A stretch of DNA of 64,000 nt from Solirubrobacter sp963724195. Its GTDB lineage: Bacteria > Actinomycetota > Thermoleophilia > Solirubrobacterales > Solirubrobacteraceae. Location: contig CAVRTQ010000021.1 in NCBI GenBank assembly GCA_963724195.1, positions 186,001 through 250,000 on the forward strand. Reading direction: 5' to 3'. The notes under the pieces are model-generated. The model saw nothing but the letters and a program-made list of their open reading frames with translations. It did no database searches and was not told the DNA's origin. Position numbers and translations under genes: made by a program. Below are positions 38,054 to 48,591 of this stretch, one piece after another; position 1 is the first letter of the stretch; every line of letters starts with the position of its first letter.

Positions 38054-38834
38054 CGGTGCGGTGTTGAAGCCGCCGCGGTCCTTCGGGGCCGCGGCGGCTT
38101 CGCCGTTTAACGCGCGGCCGTTCGTACACGGCGGCCGCGGCCTCGTGGAAGCCCGGCGGGAGGCCGGCGGCTTCGAAGGTCGCCGCGACCTCGCGCATCT
38201 CACCCGCCCAGCGCCAGCCCTTCGCGGCGGCGGCCGACTGGGCGCGTTCGAGGCGCCCCGGCAGGTCGGGCTCGGAGTCGGCCCACTCCGCGTGCAGCTC
38301 GTTCGCCACGCCGAGGTCGGTGGCGACCGCCTCGATCGCGAGCAGCATCGCCGCGGTGCCCTTGGTCCAGGCGGCGTACACCATCTTCAGCGCCGAGGCG
38401 GAGTACGGGTCGCCCTCGAGCACGTGGGCGTCGACCAGGGTGCCGCCGAACAGCGCGGCGACCTCGTTCGCGCGGGCGCCGCTCAGGTACAGGCGCGGGG
38501 CGGACGGCGAGCCGATGATGCCGCCGTCGACGTAGTGGGGGACGGCGATCTGGGCCGCGGTGGCCGGGGCGATCGCGTTGGCGTCGACGTACAGGCCTTC
38601 GAACGCGGCGGCCGTCGCGGCGACCGTGAGGGCCTGGTCGGGCGGGCAGACCGAGAGCACGACATCCGCGCGGCTGAAGAGCTCGGCGCCGGCGTCGGTG
38701 AAGCGTGCCGCGCGCGCAGCGGACTCGGCGGATCGGTCCCGCGAGTCCCACAGCACCTCGTGGCCGGCGCCCGCGAGCGCGTTGCCGATGGCGGCGCCCA
38801 TCGCGCCTGGGTGCAGGAGGCCGATGCGCTTCAT
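38028..38834 (-). CDS. NAD(P)-dependent beta-hydroxyacid dehydrogenase-like protein (DUF1932 C-terminus)
   Basis: The N-terminal Rossmann motif is MKRIGLLHPGAMGAAIGNAL, typical of 6-phosphogluconate/3-hydroxyisobutyrate dehydrogenases. The C-terminal helical part (LEGDPYSASALKMVYAAWTK) matches the DUF1932 class. As sequenced, the frame runs through the hairpin terminator and into the neighbouring gene's 3' end to 38028. The basic tail after VYERP has no family similarity, so the true stop is probably TAA near 38107 with two lost dinucleotides. The substrate is unknown. The start is ATG 38834. Confidence 0.8.
   Translation of the reverse strand: MKRIGLLHPGAMGAAIGNALAGAGHEVLWDSRDRSAESAARAARFTDAGAELFSRADVVLSVCPPDQALTVAATAAAFEGLYVDANAIAPATAAQIAVPHYVDGGIIGSPSAPRLYLSGARANEVAALFGGTLVDAHVLEGDPYSASALKMVYAAWTKGTAAMLLAIEAVATDLGVANELHAEWADSEPDLPGRLERAQSAAAAKGWRWAGEMREVAATFEAAGLPPGFHEAAAAVYERPRVKRRSRRGPEGPRRLQHRTVTESWSTT
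38066..38101. terminator. UUCG-tetraloop hairpin terminator between convergent genes
   Basis: A perfect 13-bp stem, gaagccgccgcgg at 38066-38078 and ccgcggcggcttc at 38089-38101, is extended inward by further pairs to close a C(UUCG)G tetraloop at 38081-38086. It begins 13 nt after the stop of the giant secreted protein and faces the reductase gene, so it probably serves both directions. The U tract is weak (gttt). Confidence 0.85.
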
Positions 38835-38889
38835 GGGAGCGACGATAGTCCAGGAACGCAGCGGCTGCGGAAAACCACGGACTCGGGTA

Positions 38890-38903
38890 CGGGGCCGGCC
38901 CCG
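38890..38903. promoter_or_regulatory. 14-bp perfect palindrome upstream of the stress-protein operon
   Basis: The palindrome cggggccggccccg lies 54 bp before the GTG start at 38957 and 56 bp from the divergent reductase start. In a GC-rich genome such palindromes are not rare, so an operator role is only a suggestion. Confidence 0.3.
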
Positions 38904-38956
38904 ATGGAACGCGGCCGGCGTGCTCGTAGGTTCGTGGCAGACCAAAGGAGCCCACC

Positions 38957-39805
38957 GTGAGCACCATTCTGATCGGCGTCGACGCGAGCGAACGGTCCGA
39001 GGACGCGATCGCGTTCGGCGGCCAATTGGCGCAGGCGTCCGGCGCGTCCGTCGTCGTCGCGAACGCGTACCGCGAGCCACTGCGTGACCGGTCGCTGGAG
39101 ATCGCCCGCGCCCTTTGTGACCGGCTCGACCTGCCGGAGGGCCGTGCGCTCGTGAAGATCGCGACGAACGTCTCGCCCGCGCACGCGCTGCACGCGATGG
39201 CGGAAGGCGAGGACGCGGCGCTGGTGATCGTCGGCTCCACGCACACGGGCCGTGCGGGGCGCGTGTTTCCCGGCAGTACCGGCGAGCGGCTGCTCGACGG
39301 GGCGCCGTGCGCGGTCGCGGTCGTGCCGGATAGGTACCGCGAGCGGGTCGGGCCGATCGGGGTGGTCGGTGCCGCGTACGACGGTACGCCGGAGGCGCGC
39401 GCGGCCGTGCGTGCCGCCGCCGAGCTGGCGCGCGGCTTCGACGCGGAGCTCGTCGTGATCGGCGTCGTGGTCCCTGGCGCGTACGACCTCGACGGCGCCG
39501 TCGACGGCCAGAGCATCGTCCGCGATGTGCGGGAGGAGCTCGACGCGATCGTCGAGCAGCTCCCCGGCGCGACGGCGACGCTGCTGACCGGCGACGCCGC
39601 CGAGCGCCTCGCCGAGCACAGCCGCCACGTCGACCTGCTCGTCACCGGCTCGCGCGGCTACGGGCCGGTGCGCGCGGTCCTCGCCGGCGGCGTGAGCGGC
39701 CGCCTGCTGCGCAGCGCCCACTGCCCGGTGGTGGTCGTGCCGCGCGGCGTCGAGGCGCCGCTCGGCCGCCTGTTCGCGCCCGAGCTGGCGGAGCGGGCAT
39801 CGTGA
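38957..39805 (+). CDS. Universal stress protein, tandem UspA domains
   Basis: A 282-residue protein with two Usp domains. The first starts MSTILIGVDASERSEDAIAF and has GSTHTGRAGRVFPGS; the second has VGAAYDGTPEARAAVRAAAE and the ATP-binding loop GSRGYGPVRAVLAGGVS. It is a cytosolic nucleotide-binding stress protein. The start is GTG 38957 behind AAAGGAG. It overlaps a second Usp gene by GTGA, forming an operon that continues into a methyltransferase gene. Confidence 0.92.
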   Translation: MSTILIGVDASERSEDAIAFGGQLAQASGASVVVANAYREPLRDRSLEIARALCDRLDLPEGRALVKIATNVSPAHALHAMAEGEDAALVIVGSTHTGRAGRVFPGSTGERLLDGAPCAVAVVPDRYRERVGPIGVVGAAYDGTPEARAAVRAAAELARGFDAELVVIGVVVPGAYDLDGAVDGQSIVRDVREELDAIVEQLPGATATLLTGDAAERLAEHSRHVDLLVTGSRGYGPVRAVLAGGVSGRLLRSAHCPVVVVPRGVEAPLGRLFAPELAERAS

Positions 39806-40688
39806 CCCGGCTGCTGATCGGCTACGACGGTTCCGAGTCCGCCCGCGCGGCGATCCTCGTCGCCCGCGCGCTGTTCGGGCCGGCCGACGCGACCGTCGCC
39901 CACGTCCACCCGCCGCCGCCCACGGTGGCCAGTGCCGGCATCGCCCGCGCGGCGCTGCCACAGGCCGTCATCACCGAGGGCGTCACGAACTTGCGGGCGG
40001 GGGTCGAGGCGAAGGCGCGCGCGATCACCGACGCGGGCGTCGAGTTGCGCGCACGGCCGGTCTGGGTGCGGAGCCGAGCCTGCGCTTCGCGCTGACGCCG
40101 TGGCGGGAGCTGCTCGAGCTCGCCGCCGAGAGCGGCGCGGATGCGATCGTGTGCGGCACCGCCGGGGAGGGCCCGATCGAGCGCGCCGTGCTCGGCAGCA
40201 CCGCGTCCAGCCTGCTCTACCACGCCGACCGCCCGCTGCTCGTGGTGCCGGCTGAAGTGACGGACGTCGCCGGTCCGGTGCTCGCGGGCTACGACGGCTC
40301 GGACGGTGCCCGCGGGGCGCTGCGCTTCGCCGCGGCCGGCCTGAGCCGGTCCCGGCTGCTCGTCGCGCACGCCGTCGACTCCCGCTCGTCCGAGGTGGAC
40401 GAGGCGGTGGCCGAGGAGGGCGCCGCGTTCGCCCGGTCGCTGGGCCTCGACGCTCACGCGGTCACGTCGAGCGGCCACCGCAGCGCCTGGCGGACCCTGC
40501 TGGACAGCGCCGGCGAACACGGGGCCGCCGCGATGCTCGTCGGCTCACGCGGACGCGGCGCCGTCGCCTCCACCGTCCTCGGCTCGGTCGCGTCCGGCCT
40601 CGTACACGCGGCCGCCCTGCCGGTCCTCGTCGTCCCGGCTGGGTGCGACGATACGTCCGATGCCGGAGCGGCCGCCGACGAGCCATGA
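39802..40688 (+). CDS. Universal stress protein, tandem UspA domains, frameshifted
   Basis: Two Usp domains: MTRLLIGYDGSESARAAILV at the start, then GTAGEGPIERAVLGSTASSL in the first domain and GPVLAGYDGSDGARGAL with GSRGRGAVASTVLGSVASG in the second. The frame shifts around 40072-40083 by an amount matching two CG losses; restoring both gives VWVRGAERLRFALTPWREL. About 297 residues. It is coupled to the upstream Usp gene by GTGA, and its 3' end overlaps the methyltransferase gene by 29 nt. Confidence 0.87.
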
Positions 40689-41304
40689 ACAACGCGCGGG
40701 TGAGTCCTGGGACGCCTCGTACGTCGGCGGTCCGGCGCCCTGGGACATCGACCGGCCGCAGCCGGCGTTCGCGCGCCTCGCCGAGGACGGCGCGTTCACC
40801 GGCGCGGTGCTCGACGCCGGCTGCGGCACGGGCGAGCACGCGCTTCTGCTCGCCGCGCGGGGCCTGTCCGTGGTCGGCGTCGACGTCGCCCCGACCGCCA
40901 TCGCCCGCGCCCGCGAGAAGGCCACGGCGCGCGGCCTGGACGTCGAGTTCCAGGTCGGTGACGCGCTGCACCTCTCGGGCGCGTTCGACACCGTGCTGGA
41001 CTGCGGCCTCTTCCACACCTTCGACACCGACGAGCGCCGCGCGTACGTCGCGAGCCTCGCGGCCGTGACCCGCGGCCGCCTGTTCGTGCTCTGCTTCGGC
41101 GAAGCGGACGTGCCCCACCCCGTGACCGAGGCCGAGCTCCGAGCGGCGTTCGCCGACGGCTGGCACATCGCGTCGCTGGTCCCCGACGTGATCGTGACCC
41201 GCTTCGCCCCGGCCGGCGTCCCCGCCTGGCTGGCCACGATCGAGCGCACGCTGAGTCCCGCCGTCGAGCGGCTGCCCGGACGGTGCCGTCATGCGCGGAC
41301 GTGA
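40660..41304 (+). CDS. Class I SAM-dependent methyltransferase (thiopurine/TehB-like)
   Basis: A 214-residue protein with motif I VLDAGCGTGEHALLLA, motif II VVGVDVAPTAIARAREKA and motif III DTVLDCGLFHTF. The N-terminal WDIDRPQPAF is typical of small-molecule methyltransferases related to TPMT and TehB. The acceptor is unknown. The start is ATG 40660, overlapping the Usp gene by 29 nt. The frame is intact. Confidence 0.85.
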   Translation: MPERPPTSHEQRAGESWDASYVGGPAPWDIDRPQPAFARLAEDGAFTGAVLDAGCGTGEHALLLAARGLSVVGVDVAPTAIARAREKATARGLDVEFQVGDALHLSGAFDTVLDCGLFHTFDTDERRAYVASLAAVTRGRLFVLCFGEADVPHPVTEAELRAAFADGWHIASLVPDVIVTRFAPAGVPAWLATIERTLSPAVERLPGRCRHART

Positions 41305-41308
41305 TTGG

Positions 41309-42017
41309 ATGGAGTCCGTGGGCGATATCGACTTCGGTGCGTTCGACGCACTCACGTTCGACTGTTACGGCACGCTGATCGACTGGGAGACCGGCATCCT
41401 GTCGGCGCTCCGGCCGGTCGCTGGAGCGCCACGGCGCGAGCCGCGACGACGACACGCTGCTGGAACTGTTCGCCCATCACGAGGCGGCGCTGGAGGCCGG
41501 TCCGTACCTGTCCTACACAGCGGTGCTCGCGGGCGCCCTGCGCGGGATCGGCACCGACCTTGACTTTGCGCCGACCGAACAAGAGCAGGAGACGTTCGGC
41601 GTCTCGGTCAAAGACTGGCCCGCGTTCGCGGACAGCGCGGCGGCGCTCGCCCAGCTCAAGCAGCGCTTCAAGCTCGGCGTGATCACGAACTGCGACGACG
41701 ACCTGTTCGCGGCCTCCAACGCAAAGCTCGGCACCGACTTCGACTGGGTCATCACGGCCCAGCAGGCCGAGGGCTACAAGCCGCGGATCGAGAACTTCGA
41801 GTACGCGTTCGCCCGCATCGACGTGCCGCGGGAGCGGGTCCTGCACGTCGCGCAGTCGCTCTTCCACGACCACGTGCCCGCCAAGGCGCTCGGCATGACC
41901 ACGGTCTGGATCGACCGGCGACAGGGCCGTGCGGGCGGGGCGACCCCGCCGGCGACGGCCGTGCCCGACATGACCTTCCCGGACCTGCAACGTTTCGCCG
42001 ACCGCGCGGCGGCGTAG
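41309..42017 (+). CDS. HAD-superfamily hydrolase (haloacid dehalogenase type II-like), one frameshift
   Basis: The nucleophile motif is FDALTFDCYGTLIDWETGIL. Later motifs are FKLGVITNCDDDL (Thr/Ser position), QQAEGYKPRIENFEYAF (lysine) and HVAQSLFHDHVPAKALGMTT (acidic site replaced by the Ser-His-Asp run seen in type II dehalogenases). The frame changes near 41420, restored by GTCGCGCTGG (RPVALERHGASRDDD). About 236 residues. ATG 41309 is chosen; ATG 41291 is also in frame. Substrate not assignable. Confidence 0.85.
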
Positions 42018-42026
42018 ATAGCACCC

Positions 42027-44021
42027 GTGGCCTACGAGTCCCTCTACACGCACGGGTTCGCGCGCGTGGCCGCGGCGGTCCCGCACGTCAAGCCCGCCGA
42101 CCCCGCGTTCAACGTGGAGCGCACCATCGCCCTCGCCACCGAGGCGAGCGAGCAGCGAGCGGCGCTCGCCGTGTTCCCGGAACTCGGCCTGTCCGCGTAC
42201 GCGATCGACGACCTGCTGCACCAGTCCGCGCTCATCGACGGCGTCGAACGCGCGCTGCAGCAGCTCCTCGAGGTCAGCCGAGAACTCCTGCCCGTCCTGA
42301 TCGTCGGCGGCCCGCACAGCACCCAGGGCGGCCTGTTCAACTGCGGCTTCGTCATCCACCGCGGCACAGTCCTCGGGGTCGTCCCCAAGTCCTACCTGCC
42401 CGAGTACCGCGAGTACTACGAGGAGCGCCAGTTCCGCGCCGCGCGCGAGTTCCTCGGCCTCCAGACCACGGTGCTCGGCGAGACCGTCCCGTTCGGCAAC
42501 GACCTGATCTTCGAGGCCACCGACGTGCGCGGCCTGTCGATCCACGCCGAGGTGTGCGAGGACCTGTGGGTCCCGCTGTCGCCCTCCACGTTCGGCGCGC
42601 TCGCGGGCGCGACCGTGCTCGCGAACCTGAGCGCGAGCAACATCACGGTCGGCAAGTCCGACTTCCGCCACACGCTCGTCGGCGGCCAGTCGGCCCGCTG
42701 CATCGCCGCCTACATCTACACCGCCGCGGGCCGCGGCGAGTCGACGACCGACCTCGCGTGGGACGGCCAGGCGATGATCTACGAGAACGGCGACCTGGTC
42801 GACGAGGCCGAGCGCTTCTCCGACGACGAGCAGCTGCTGTTCGCGGACCTGGACCTGGACCGGATGCTCTCCGACCGGTCCTCCACGAACTCGTTCGGCG
42901 ACTCGATCGCCGACCACAGGGACCGGCTGAACACGTTCCGCCGCATTCCCTTCACGATCGAGCCGGGCGAAGCCAAGACGCCGCTGCGGCGCAAGCTCGA
43001 ACGGCTCCCGTACGCGCCGGCCGACCCCAAGACCCGCAACGAGCGCTGCTACGAGGTCTACAACATCCAGGTCCGCGGGATCGAGACCCGCATGCGCGCG
43101 ACCGGCATCGAGAAGGCCGTGATCGGCGTCTCCGGCGGCCTGGACTCCACGCACGCACTGATCGTGCTCGCCCGCGCGATGGACCGCCTCGGCCTGCCGC
43201 GCGAGAACATCCTCGCGTACACGATGCCGGGCTTCGCCACGTCCGACCACACCAAGAGCAACGCCTGGAAGCTGATGGAGGCGCTCGGCACCACCGCCCG
43301 GGAGATCGACATCCGCCCGAGCGCCGAGCAGATGCTCAAGGACCTCGAGCACCCGTACGCGCGCGGCGAGAAGGTCTACGACATCACGTTCGAGAACGTC
43401 CAGGCCGGCGAGCGCACCTCGCACCTGTTCCGGCTCGCCAACTACGAGGGCGGCCTCGTGATCGGGACGGGCGATCTGTCCGAGCTCGCGCTCGGGTGGA
43501 GCACGTACGGCGTCGGCGACCAGATGTCGCACTACGCGATCAACGCGTCCGTGCCCAAGACGCTGATCAGCTTCATGATCCGCTGGGTCATCGAGACCGA
43601 GCAGCACGACGAGGACGTCAACGCGGTGCTGCAGTCGGTGCTGGACACGGAGATCTCGCCCGAGCTGATCCCGAGCGAGGACGACAAGCCCACCTCGGAC
43701 ACCGAGAGCAAGGTCGGCCCGTACGAGCTGCAGGACTTCTTCCTGTTCTACATCCTGCGCTTCGGCTACCTCCCGAGCAAGGTCGCGTTCCTGGCCGAGC
43801 ACGCGTGGGGCGAGAAGTACTCGCGCGCGGAGATCAAGCACTGGCTCGGCGTCTTCCTGGACCGCTTCTTCCGCATCAGCCAGTTCAAGCGCACGGCCAT
43901 CCCGAACTCGCCCAAGGTCGGCTCCGGCGGCTCGCTCTCCCCGCGCGGGGACTGGCGCGCGCCGAGCGACAGCACCGGCGCCGTGTGGCTCGACGAGCTG
44001 CGCCGGAACGTCCCGGACTGA
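42027..44021 (+). CDS. nadE: Glutamine-dependent NAD(+) synthetase
   Basis: A 664-residue two-domain enzyme. The N-terminal nitrilase-like glutaminase (residues 1-290) has the catalytic Glu in VFPELGLSAYAIDDLL, Lys in VVPKSYLPEYREYYEERQF and Cys in IHAEVCEDLWVP. The C-terminal ammonia-dependent synthetase has the P-loop IGVSGGLDSTHALIVLA, GTGDLSELALGW and KVGPYELQDFFLFY. It makes NAD from deamido-NAD with glutamine as nitrogen source. The frame is intact, which shows that long genes here can escape dinucleotide loss. The start is GTG 42027. Confidence 0.96.
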   Translation: MAYESLYTHGFARVAAAVPHVKPADPAFNVERTIALATEASEQRAALAVFPELGLSAYAIDDLLHQSALIDGVERALQQLLEVSRELLPVLIVGGPHSTQGGLFNCGFVIHRGTVLGVVPKSYLPEYREYYEERQFRAAREFLGLQTTVLGETVPFGNDLIFEATDVRGLSIHAEVCEDLWVPLSPSTFGALAGATVLANLSASNITVGKSDFRHTLVGGQSARCIAAYIYTAAGRGESTTDLAWDGQAMIYENGDLVDEAERFSDDEQLLFADLDLDRMLSDRSSTNSFGDSIADHRDRLNTFRRIPFTIEPGEAKTPLRRKLERLPYAPADPKTRNERCYEVYNIQVRGIETRMRATGIEKAVIGVSGGLDSTHALIVLARAMDRLGLPRENILAYTMPGFATSDHTKSNAWKLMEALGTTAREIDIRPSAEQMLKDLEHPYARGEKVYDITFENVQAGERTSHLFRLANYEGGLVIGTGDLSELALGWSTYGVGDQMSHYAINASVPKTLISFMIRWVIETEQHDEDVNAVLQSVLDTEISPELIPSEDDKPTSDTESKVGPYELQDFFLFYILRFGYLPSKVAFLAEHAWGEKYSRAEIKHWLGVFLDRFFRISQFKRTAIPNSPKVGSGGSLSPRGDWRAPSDSTGAVWLDELRRNVPD

Positions 44022-44033
44022 GACGCTTCGCTG

Positions 44034-46261
44034 ATGCTGCAGTTCACGCGGGTCGACAGCATCGAGACGACCGAGCGCGGCCTGGAGGCCGCGCTGCACG
44101 GCGAGCGGCTGCGGATCGAGCCGGTCCGCGACGATGTCGTGCGGATCAAGCTCAGCCGCGGCGGCGTGTTCGACGACACGCCCACGCACGCCGTGATCGC
44201 GGACGGGACGGCGGAGTTCACGGTCGCGGGCAACGCAGCTGCGCACGGCGGCGCTCACCGTCACGCTGCGCGAGGACCCGTTCGGGATCGACGTCCACCG
44301 CGCCGACGGGACGGCGGTGCTGGAGTCCACGCGCGCGTACGCGACGCTCAACGACGCGTTCGAGGTCCGGCGCCGCGCCGCCGTGGGCGACGCGATCTAC
44401 GGCCTGGGGGAGAAGGGCGGACCCGGCAACCGGCGCCATCGCCAGTACACCCTCTGGAACACCGACATCCTCCACCCGGCCGCCGCCGCCGAGTTCGGCG
44501 GGAACGGCGACGACATCGAGTTCGACCCGTACTACGTCGCGATCCCGTTCTTCTACCACCACACGAAGGACGGGCACATGGGCGGCTCGTTCATCGACAA
44601 CGGCTACCGCGCCGCGTACGACTTCGGCGAGGAGCTCGCGATCCGCTTCGAGGGCGGGCAGTACACGGAGTACGTGTTCGCCGGCCCGCGCATGCCGGAC
44701 ATCCTCGAGGCCTACACGTGGCTCACGGGGCGCGCTGCGAAGCCGCCGCTGTGGGCGCTCGGCTACCACCAGTGCCGCTGGTTCGACTACACCCAGGACG
44801 CGGTGGAGGCACTCGGCACGCAGCACCGTGAGCACGGCCTGCCGTGCGACGCGCTGTGGCTGGACATCGAGTACATGGACGGCTACCGCGTCTTCACCTG
44901 GAACACGGAGCGGTTCCCCGACGCGCCCGGGATGCTGCAGCGGCTGGACGAGCAGGGCTTCAAGGTCATCACGATCATCGACCCGGGGGTCAAGTACGAG
45001 CCCGGCTACGCGGTCTACGACCAGGCGATCGAGCGGGACGTGCTGTGCCGCACCGAGGGCGGCGACATCTACATCGGCGAGGTCTGGCCGGGCGACACCG
45101 CGTTTCCGGACTTCGCCACCGAGGAGGGCCGCGCGTGGTGGGGCGAGCTGAACGCCGCGCACGTGCAGTCCGGCCTGGCCGGCATCTGGAACGACATGAA
45201 CGAGCCGGCCACGGGGAGCATCCCGCCCGAGCGGATGCTGTTCGACCGTGGCCGCGCCTCCCACGCGCGCTTCCACAACCAGTACGCGCTGCTGATGGCC
45301 ATGGGCACGGTGGAAGGCCTGAAGGCGGCCATGCCGGAGAAGCGCACGTTCGTGCTCTCGCGCGCGGGCTTCGCCGGCATCCAGCGCTACGCCGCGAACT
45401 GGATGGGCGACAACCAGGCCCGCTGGGACCACCTGTGGGTGAGCATCCCGATGGCGAACGGCTTCGGCGTGTCCGGCCAGCCGTTCGTGGGCGCCGACGT
45501 CGGCGGCTTCCAGGGTGACTCCAACGGCGAGCTGTTCGTGCGCTGGATGCAGTACGGCGCGCTCACGCCGTTCTGCCGCAACCACTCGATGATCGGCAAC
45601 GTCGACCAGTACGCGTGGGCGTGGGGCGGCGCCGTGCTCGATCTCGCACGGGAGGCGCTGCAGTTCCGCTACCGGCTCCTGCCCTACCTGTACGCCGCGT
45701 TCATGCGCGCGTCGGAGACGGGGGAGCCCGTCCAGCGGCCGCTCGTGTTCGACCACCAGGACGACAACACCGTCCGCGACATCGACGACCAGTACCTGCT
45801 CGGGCGCGACCTGCTCGTCGCGCCCGTCACCGAGCCGGGCATGACCGCCCGCCACGTCTACCTCCCGCGCGGCGAGTGGTACGACTGGCACTCGGGCGAG
45901 CGTCACGACGGCGGCCGCTGGGTCGTGGCCGCGACGCCGATGGACCGGATCCCGATCTACGTCCGCGCCGGCGCCGTGATCCCGATGTGGCCGGAGGCGC
46001 CGCCCTCGACGGCGGGCCATCACCCGGCCGAGATCGAGCTGCACGTGTTCCCGGGCCAGGGCGAGTCGATCCTGCACGAGGACGACGGGCTGACGTTCGA
46101 CGGCGGCTTCTACCGCACGACGTTCACGCTCGACGGGCGGGACGCTGCAGGCGCGCACGGAGGGCGACGGCTACCCCGAGTTCGCGCGCGAGCGGTTCGT
46201 GGTGGTGTGCGAAGGCACGCGGCGGACGGTCGAGGACCGCGAGTTCGAGGTGACGCTATGA
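44034..46261 (+). CDS. GH31 alpha-glucosidase, frameshifted at both ends
   Basis: About 742 residues. The GH31 barrel has the nucleophile Asp in GIWNDMNEPATGS and the acid/base region FVGADVGGFQGDSNGEL, plus WLDIEYMDGYRVFTWN and the N-terminal YGLGEKGGPGNRR. No signal peptide, so cytosolic. The frame changes near 44236 (restored AACGCGCAG; GNAQLRTAALTV) and 46142 (GGGCGCGGG; LDGRGTLQART). The stop is TGA 46259-46261, overlapping the next ATG. Likely hydrolyses alpha-glucosides to glucose; it is operonic with an alditol oxidase. Confidence 0.92.
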
Positions 46262-47398
46262 CCACCAACTGGGCCGGCAACGTCACCTACCGCGCCGCCG
46301 CGGTGCAGCGGCCGCGCACGCTCGACGAGCTGCGCCGGATCGTCGCTGCCGCGCAGAGCCTGCGGGCGCTCGGCTCCGGCCACACGTTCAACCACCTCGC
46401 CGACGCCGACGAGCAGCTCACGCTGGACGGGTTGCCCGCGGACGTCGTCATCGAGGACGACTGCGTGAGCTTCAACGCCGGGCTCACGTACGGCGCGCTC
46501 GCCCAGCATCTGGAGGGCCGCGCGGCGCTGCACAACCTCGCCTCGCTCCCGCACATCTCCGTGGCGGGCGCGATCGCCACCGGCACGCACGGGTCCGGCA
46601 CCGGCAACCTGGCCACGGCGGTGCGTGCCCTGCAGCTCGTCACCTCCACGGGCGACATCGTCGAGGCCGAGCGCGGCGACCCGGACTTCGACGGCATGGT
46701 CGTGCACCTCGGCCGGCTCGGCGTGGTCACGCGCCTCACGCTCGACACCGAGCCGTACTACGAGGTCTCACAGCGCGTGTTCGAGGGCCTGAGCTGGGAG
46801 CACGTCCCGGACGTGTTCGACGCCGCCTACAGCGTCAGCGTCTTCACGCGCCTGAAGGGCGTGGACATGGTGTGGCTCAAGGGACGCGGCACGCTGCCGG
46901 AGACGCTGTTCGACGCGACGCCCGCCACGGTCGAGCGCCACCCGATCATCGAGCTCGACCCCGTCAACTGCACGCGCCAGCTCGGCGTGCCCGGTCCGTG
47001 GTGGGACCGGCTGCCGCACTTCCGCATGGGCTTCACGCCGAGCAAGGGCGACGAGCTGCAGGCCGAGTACCTGCTGCCCCGTGCGCGAGCCCGCGAGGCG
47101 ATCGACGTCCTGCGCGCACTGACGCTCCCGGGCCTGCTCGTGTGCGAGCTGCGCACCGTCGCAGCCGACACGCTGTGGATGAGCCCGATCCTGCGGCCGC
47201 GACACGCTCGCGGTGCACTTCACGTTCGAGCAGGTGCCGATCGAGGGTGCGCTGCGTGACATCGAAGCCGCGTTCGCGCCCTTCGACCCGCGCCCGCATC
47301 CGGGCAAGGTCCATCTCACCCCGGAACGCTACGAGCGCGCGGCGGACTTCGACGCGCTCGCCGAGCGGCTGGACCCGCGCGGCGCGTTCAGGCCGTAG
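46258..47398 (+). CDS. aldO: Alditol oxidase-like FAD flavoprotein, one frameshift
   Basis: A VAO/FAD-binding type 4 oxidase of about 380 residues. It has the N-terminal TNWAGNVTYRAAAVQRP, the FAD segment LGSGHTFNHLAD, SLPHISVAGAIATGTHGSGT and the C-terminal HPGKVHL, all as in Streptomyces alditol oxidase. The frame changes near 47203; restoring CCGCGCGAC gives LRPRDTLAVHFTF, which fits the family exactly. It oxidises polyols with O2, giving an aldose and H2O2. The last residues after FRP are shorter than in homologues, and the end overlaps the convergent permease gene by 11 nt. Confidence 0.85.
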
Positions 47399-48482
47399 CC
47401 GCCGCCTCGTCCTCGTCGACGACCGGCGACTCCGGTGGCGGCTCCGCCTTGACGTAGTCGAGCACGACGGACACGATCCCGGCCACCGGGACGGCGAGGA
47501 ACACGCCGACGATCCCGCCGAGGATGCCGCCGGCCGCGAGCGCGATCACGATCACCGCCGGATGCAGGTTGACGGAGCGGCCCATCAGCACCGGGTACAG
47601 CACGTGCCCCTCGACCTGCTGGACGATGATGATCGCGGCCAGCACGAGCGCCGCGTCCAACAGCCCGCCGGAGACGAGCGCGATCAGGACCGCGACCAGC
47701 CCGGCCAGGAACGCGCCGATCAAGGGCACGAAGGCCGCGAAGAACGTGATCACCATGATCGGGATCACGAGCGGGACGCCGATGATCAGCAGCGCGAGGC
47801 CGATCAGGATCGCGTCCGCGAGTCCGACGAGCGCGATGCCCCGGATGTAGCCCGAGAGCGCGGCGTAGACGCGGCTGCCGAGCTCGTCCGCGTGCGCACG
47901 TCCTCGCCCCGTGAACCGCAGCAGGTAGCCCCACATGCGCTCTCCGTCCTTGAGGAAGAAGAACGTCAGCAGCAGCGCGATCAGCACACCGGTGAGGACC
48001 TCGCCGAGGATGACGGCGCCGCTGGACAGCCCGCGGGCGAGTGGCCCGCTGTTCTCGCGCAGCTTCGCGATGGCGTCGTCGACCCGGTCCTGGATCTCCG
48101 TCTCGCTGAGGTTGAACGGCGGTTCGGCGAGCACGTCGGTGGCTTGGCGCAGGCCGTCCTCCGCCTGGGGGCGCAGCTCGCCGAACTGATCCCCGATCGA
48201 CGGCGCGATCGCGGTCACGATCGCGGCGATCAGCAGGAACGCCGCGAGCATCGCCCCCGCGGCGGCGAGGGCGTCCGGTGCGCCCTTGAGCTTGAGCCAG
48301 CGCACCACCGGCAGCAGGAGCGTGCTCGCGAGCAGCGCGATGATGATCGGCAGGACGACGACGTGCAGGTAGACCAGCGCCCACAGCACGACGCCGGCCG
48401 CGGCGACGATGACGAGAAAGCGCCAGCTCACCGCCGCCGCGGTGCGATACCACCCGGGTAGGGCTTCGTCCCCGTCTCTCAC
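47388..48482 (-). CDS. AI-2E family permease
   Basis: An intact permease of about 364 residues. N-terminal TM helices (FLVIVAAAGVVLWALVYLHV, then VVLPIIIALLASTLLLPVV) are followed by a soluble loop (GLRQATDVLAEPPFNLSETE) and the conserved C-terminal block MVITFFAAFVPLIGAFLAGL with VQQVEGHVLYPVLMG. It is a paralogue of the permease at 26.2 kb. The start is probably GTG 48482; ATG 48566 is also in frame. The C-terminal tail is acidic (EDEAAATA). Substrate unknown. Confidence 0.85.
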   Translation of the reverse strand: MRDGDEALPGWYRTAAAVSWRFLVIVAAAGVVLWALVYLHVVVLPIIIALLASTLLLPVVRWLKLKGAPDALAAAGAMLAAFLLIAAIVTAIAPSIGDQFGELRPQAEDGLRQATDVLAEPPFNLSETEIQDRVDDAIAKLRENSGPLARGLSSGAVILGEVLTGVLIALLLTFFFLKDGERMWGYLLRFTGRGRAHADELGSRVYAALSGYIRGIALVGLADAILIGLALLIIGVPLVIPIMVITFFAAFVPLIGAFLAGLVAVLIALVSGGLLDAALVLAAIIIVQQVEGHVLYPVLMGRSVNLHPAVIVIALAAGGILGGIVGVFLAVPVAGIVSVVLDYVKAEPPPESPVVDEDEAAATA

Positions 48483-48591
48483 GTCGCCGATGATGGCACG
48501 CCGACCTTCCGCTCGGCGGGCGTTCGAATGTCGCGGACTTGGGGGTAGAGCGTCCGCGCGCATGCCGATTACTTCTCCTGCCACCTCGCCA

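Noticed and set aside
41352..44351. A 999-codon minus-strand frame opposite NAD synthetase
   Set aside because: No family sequence; it is the codon-position shadow of an intact nadE gene.
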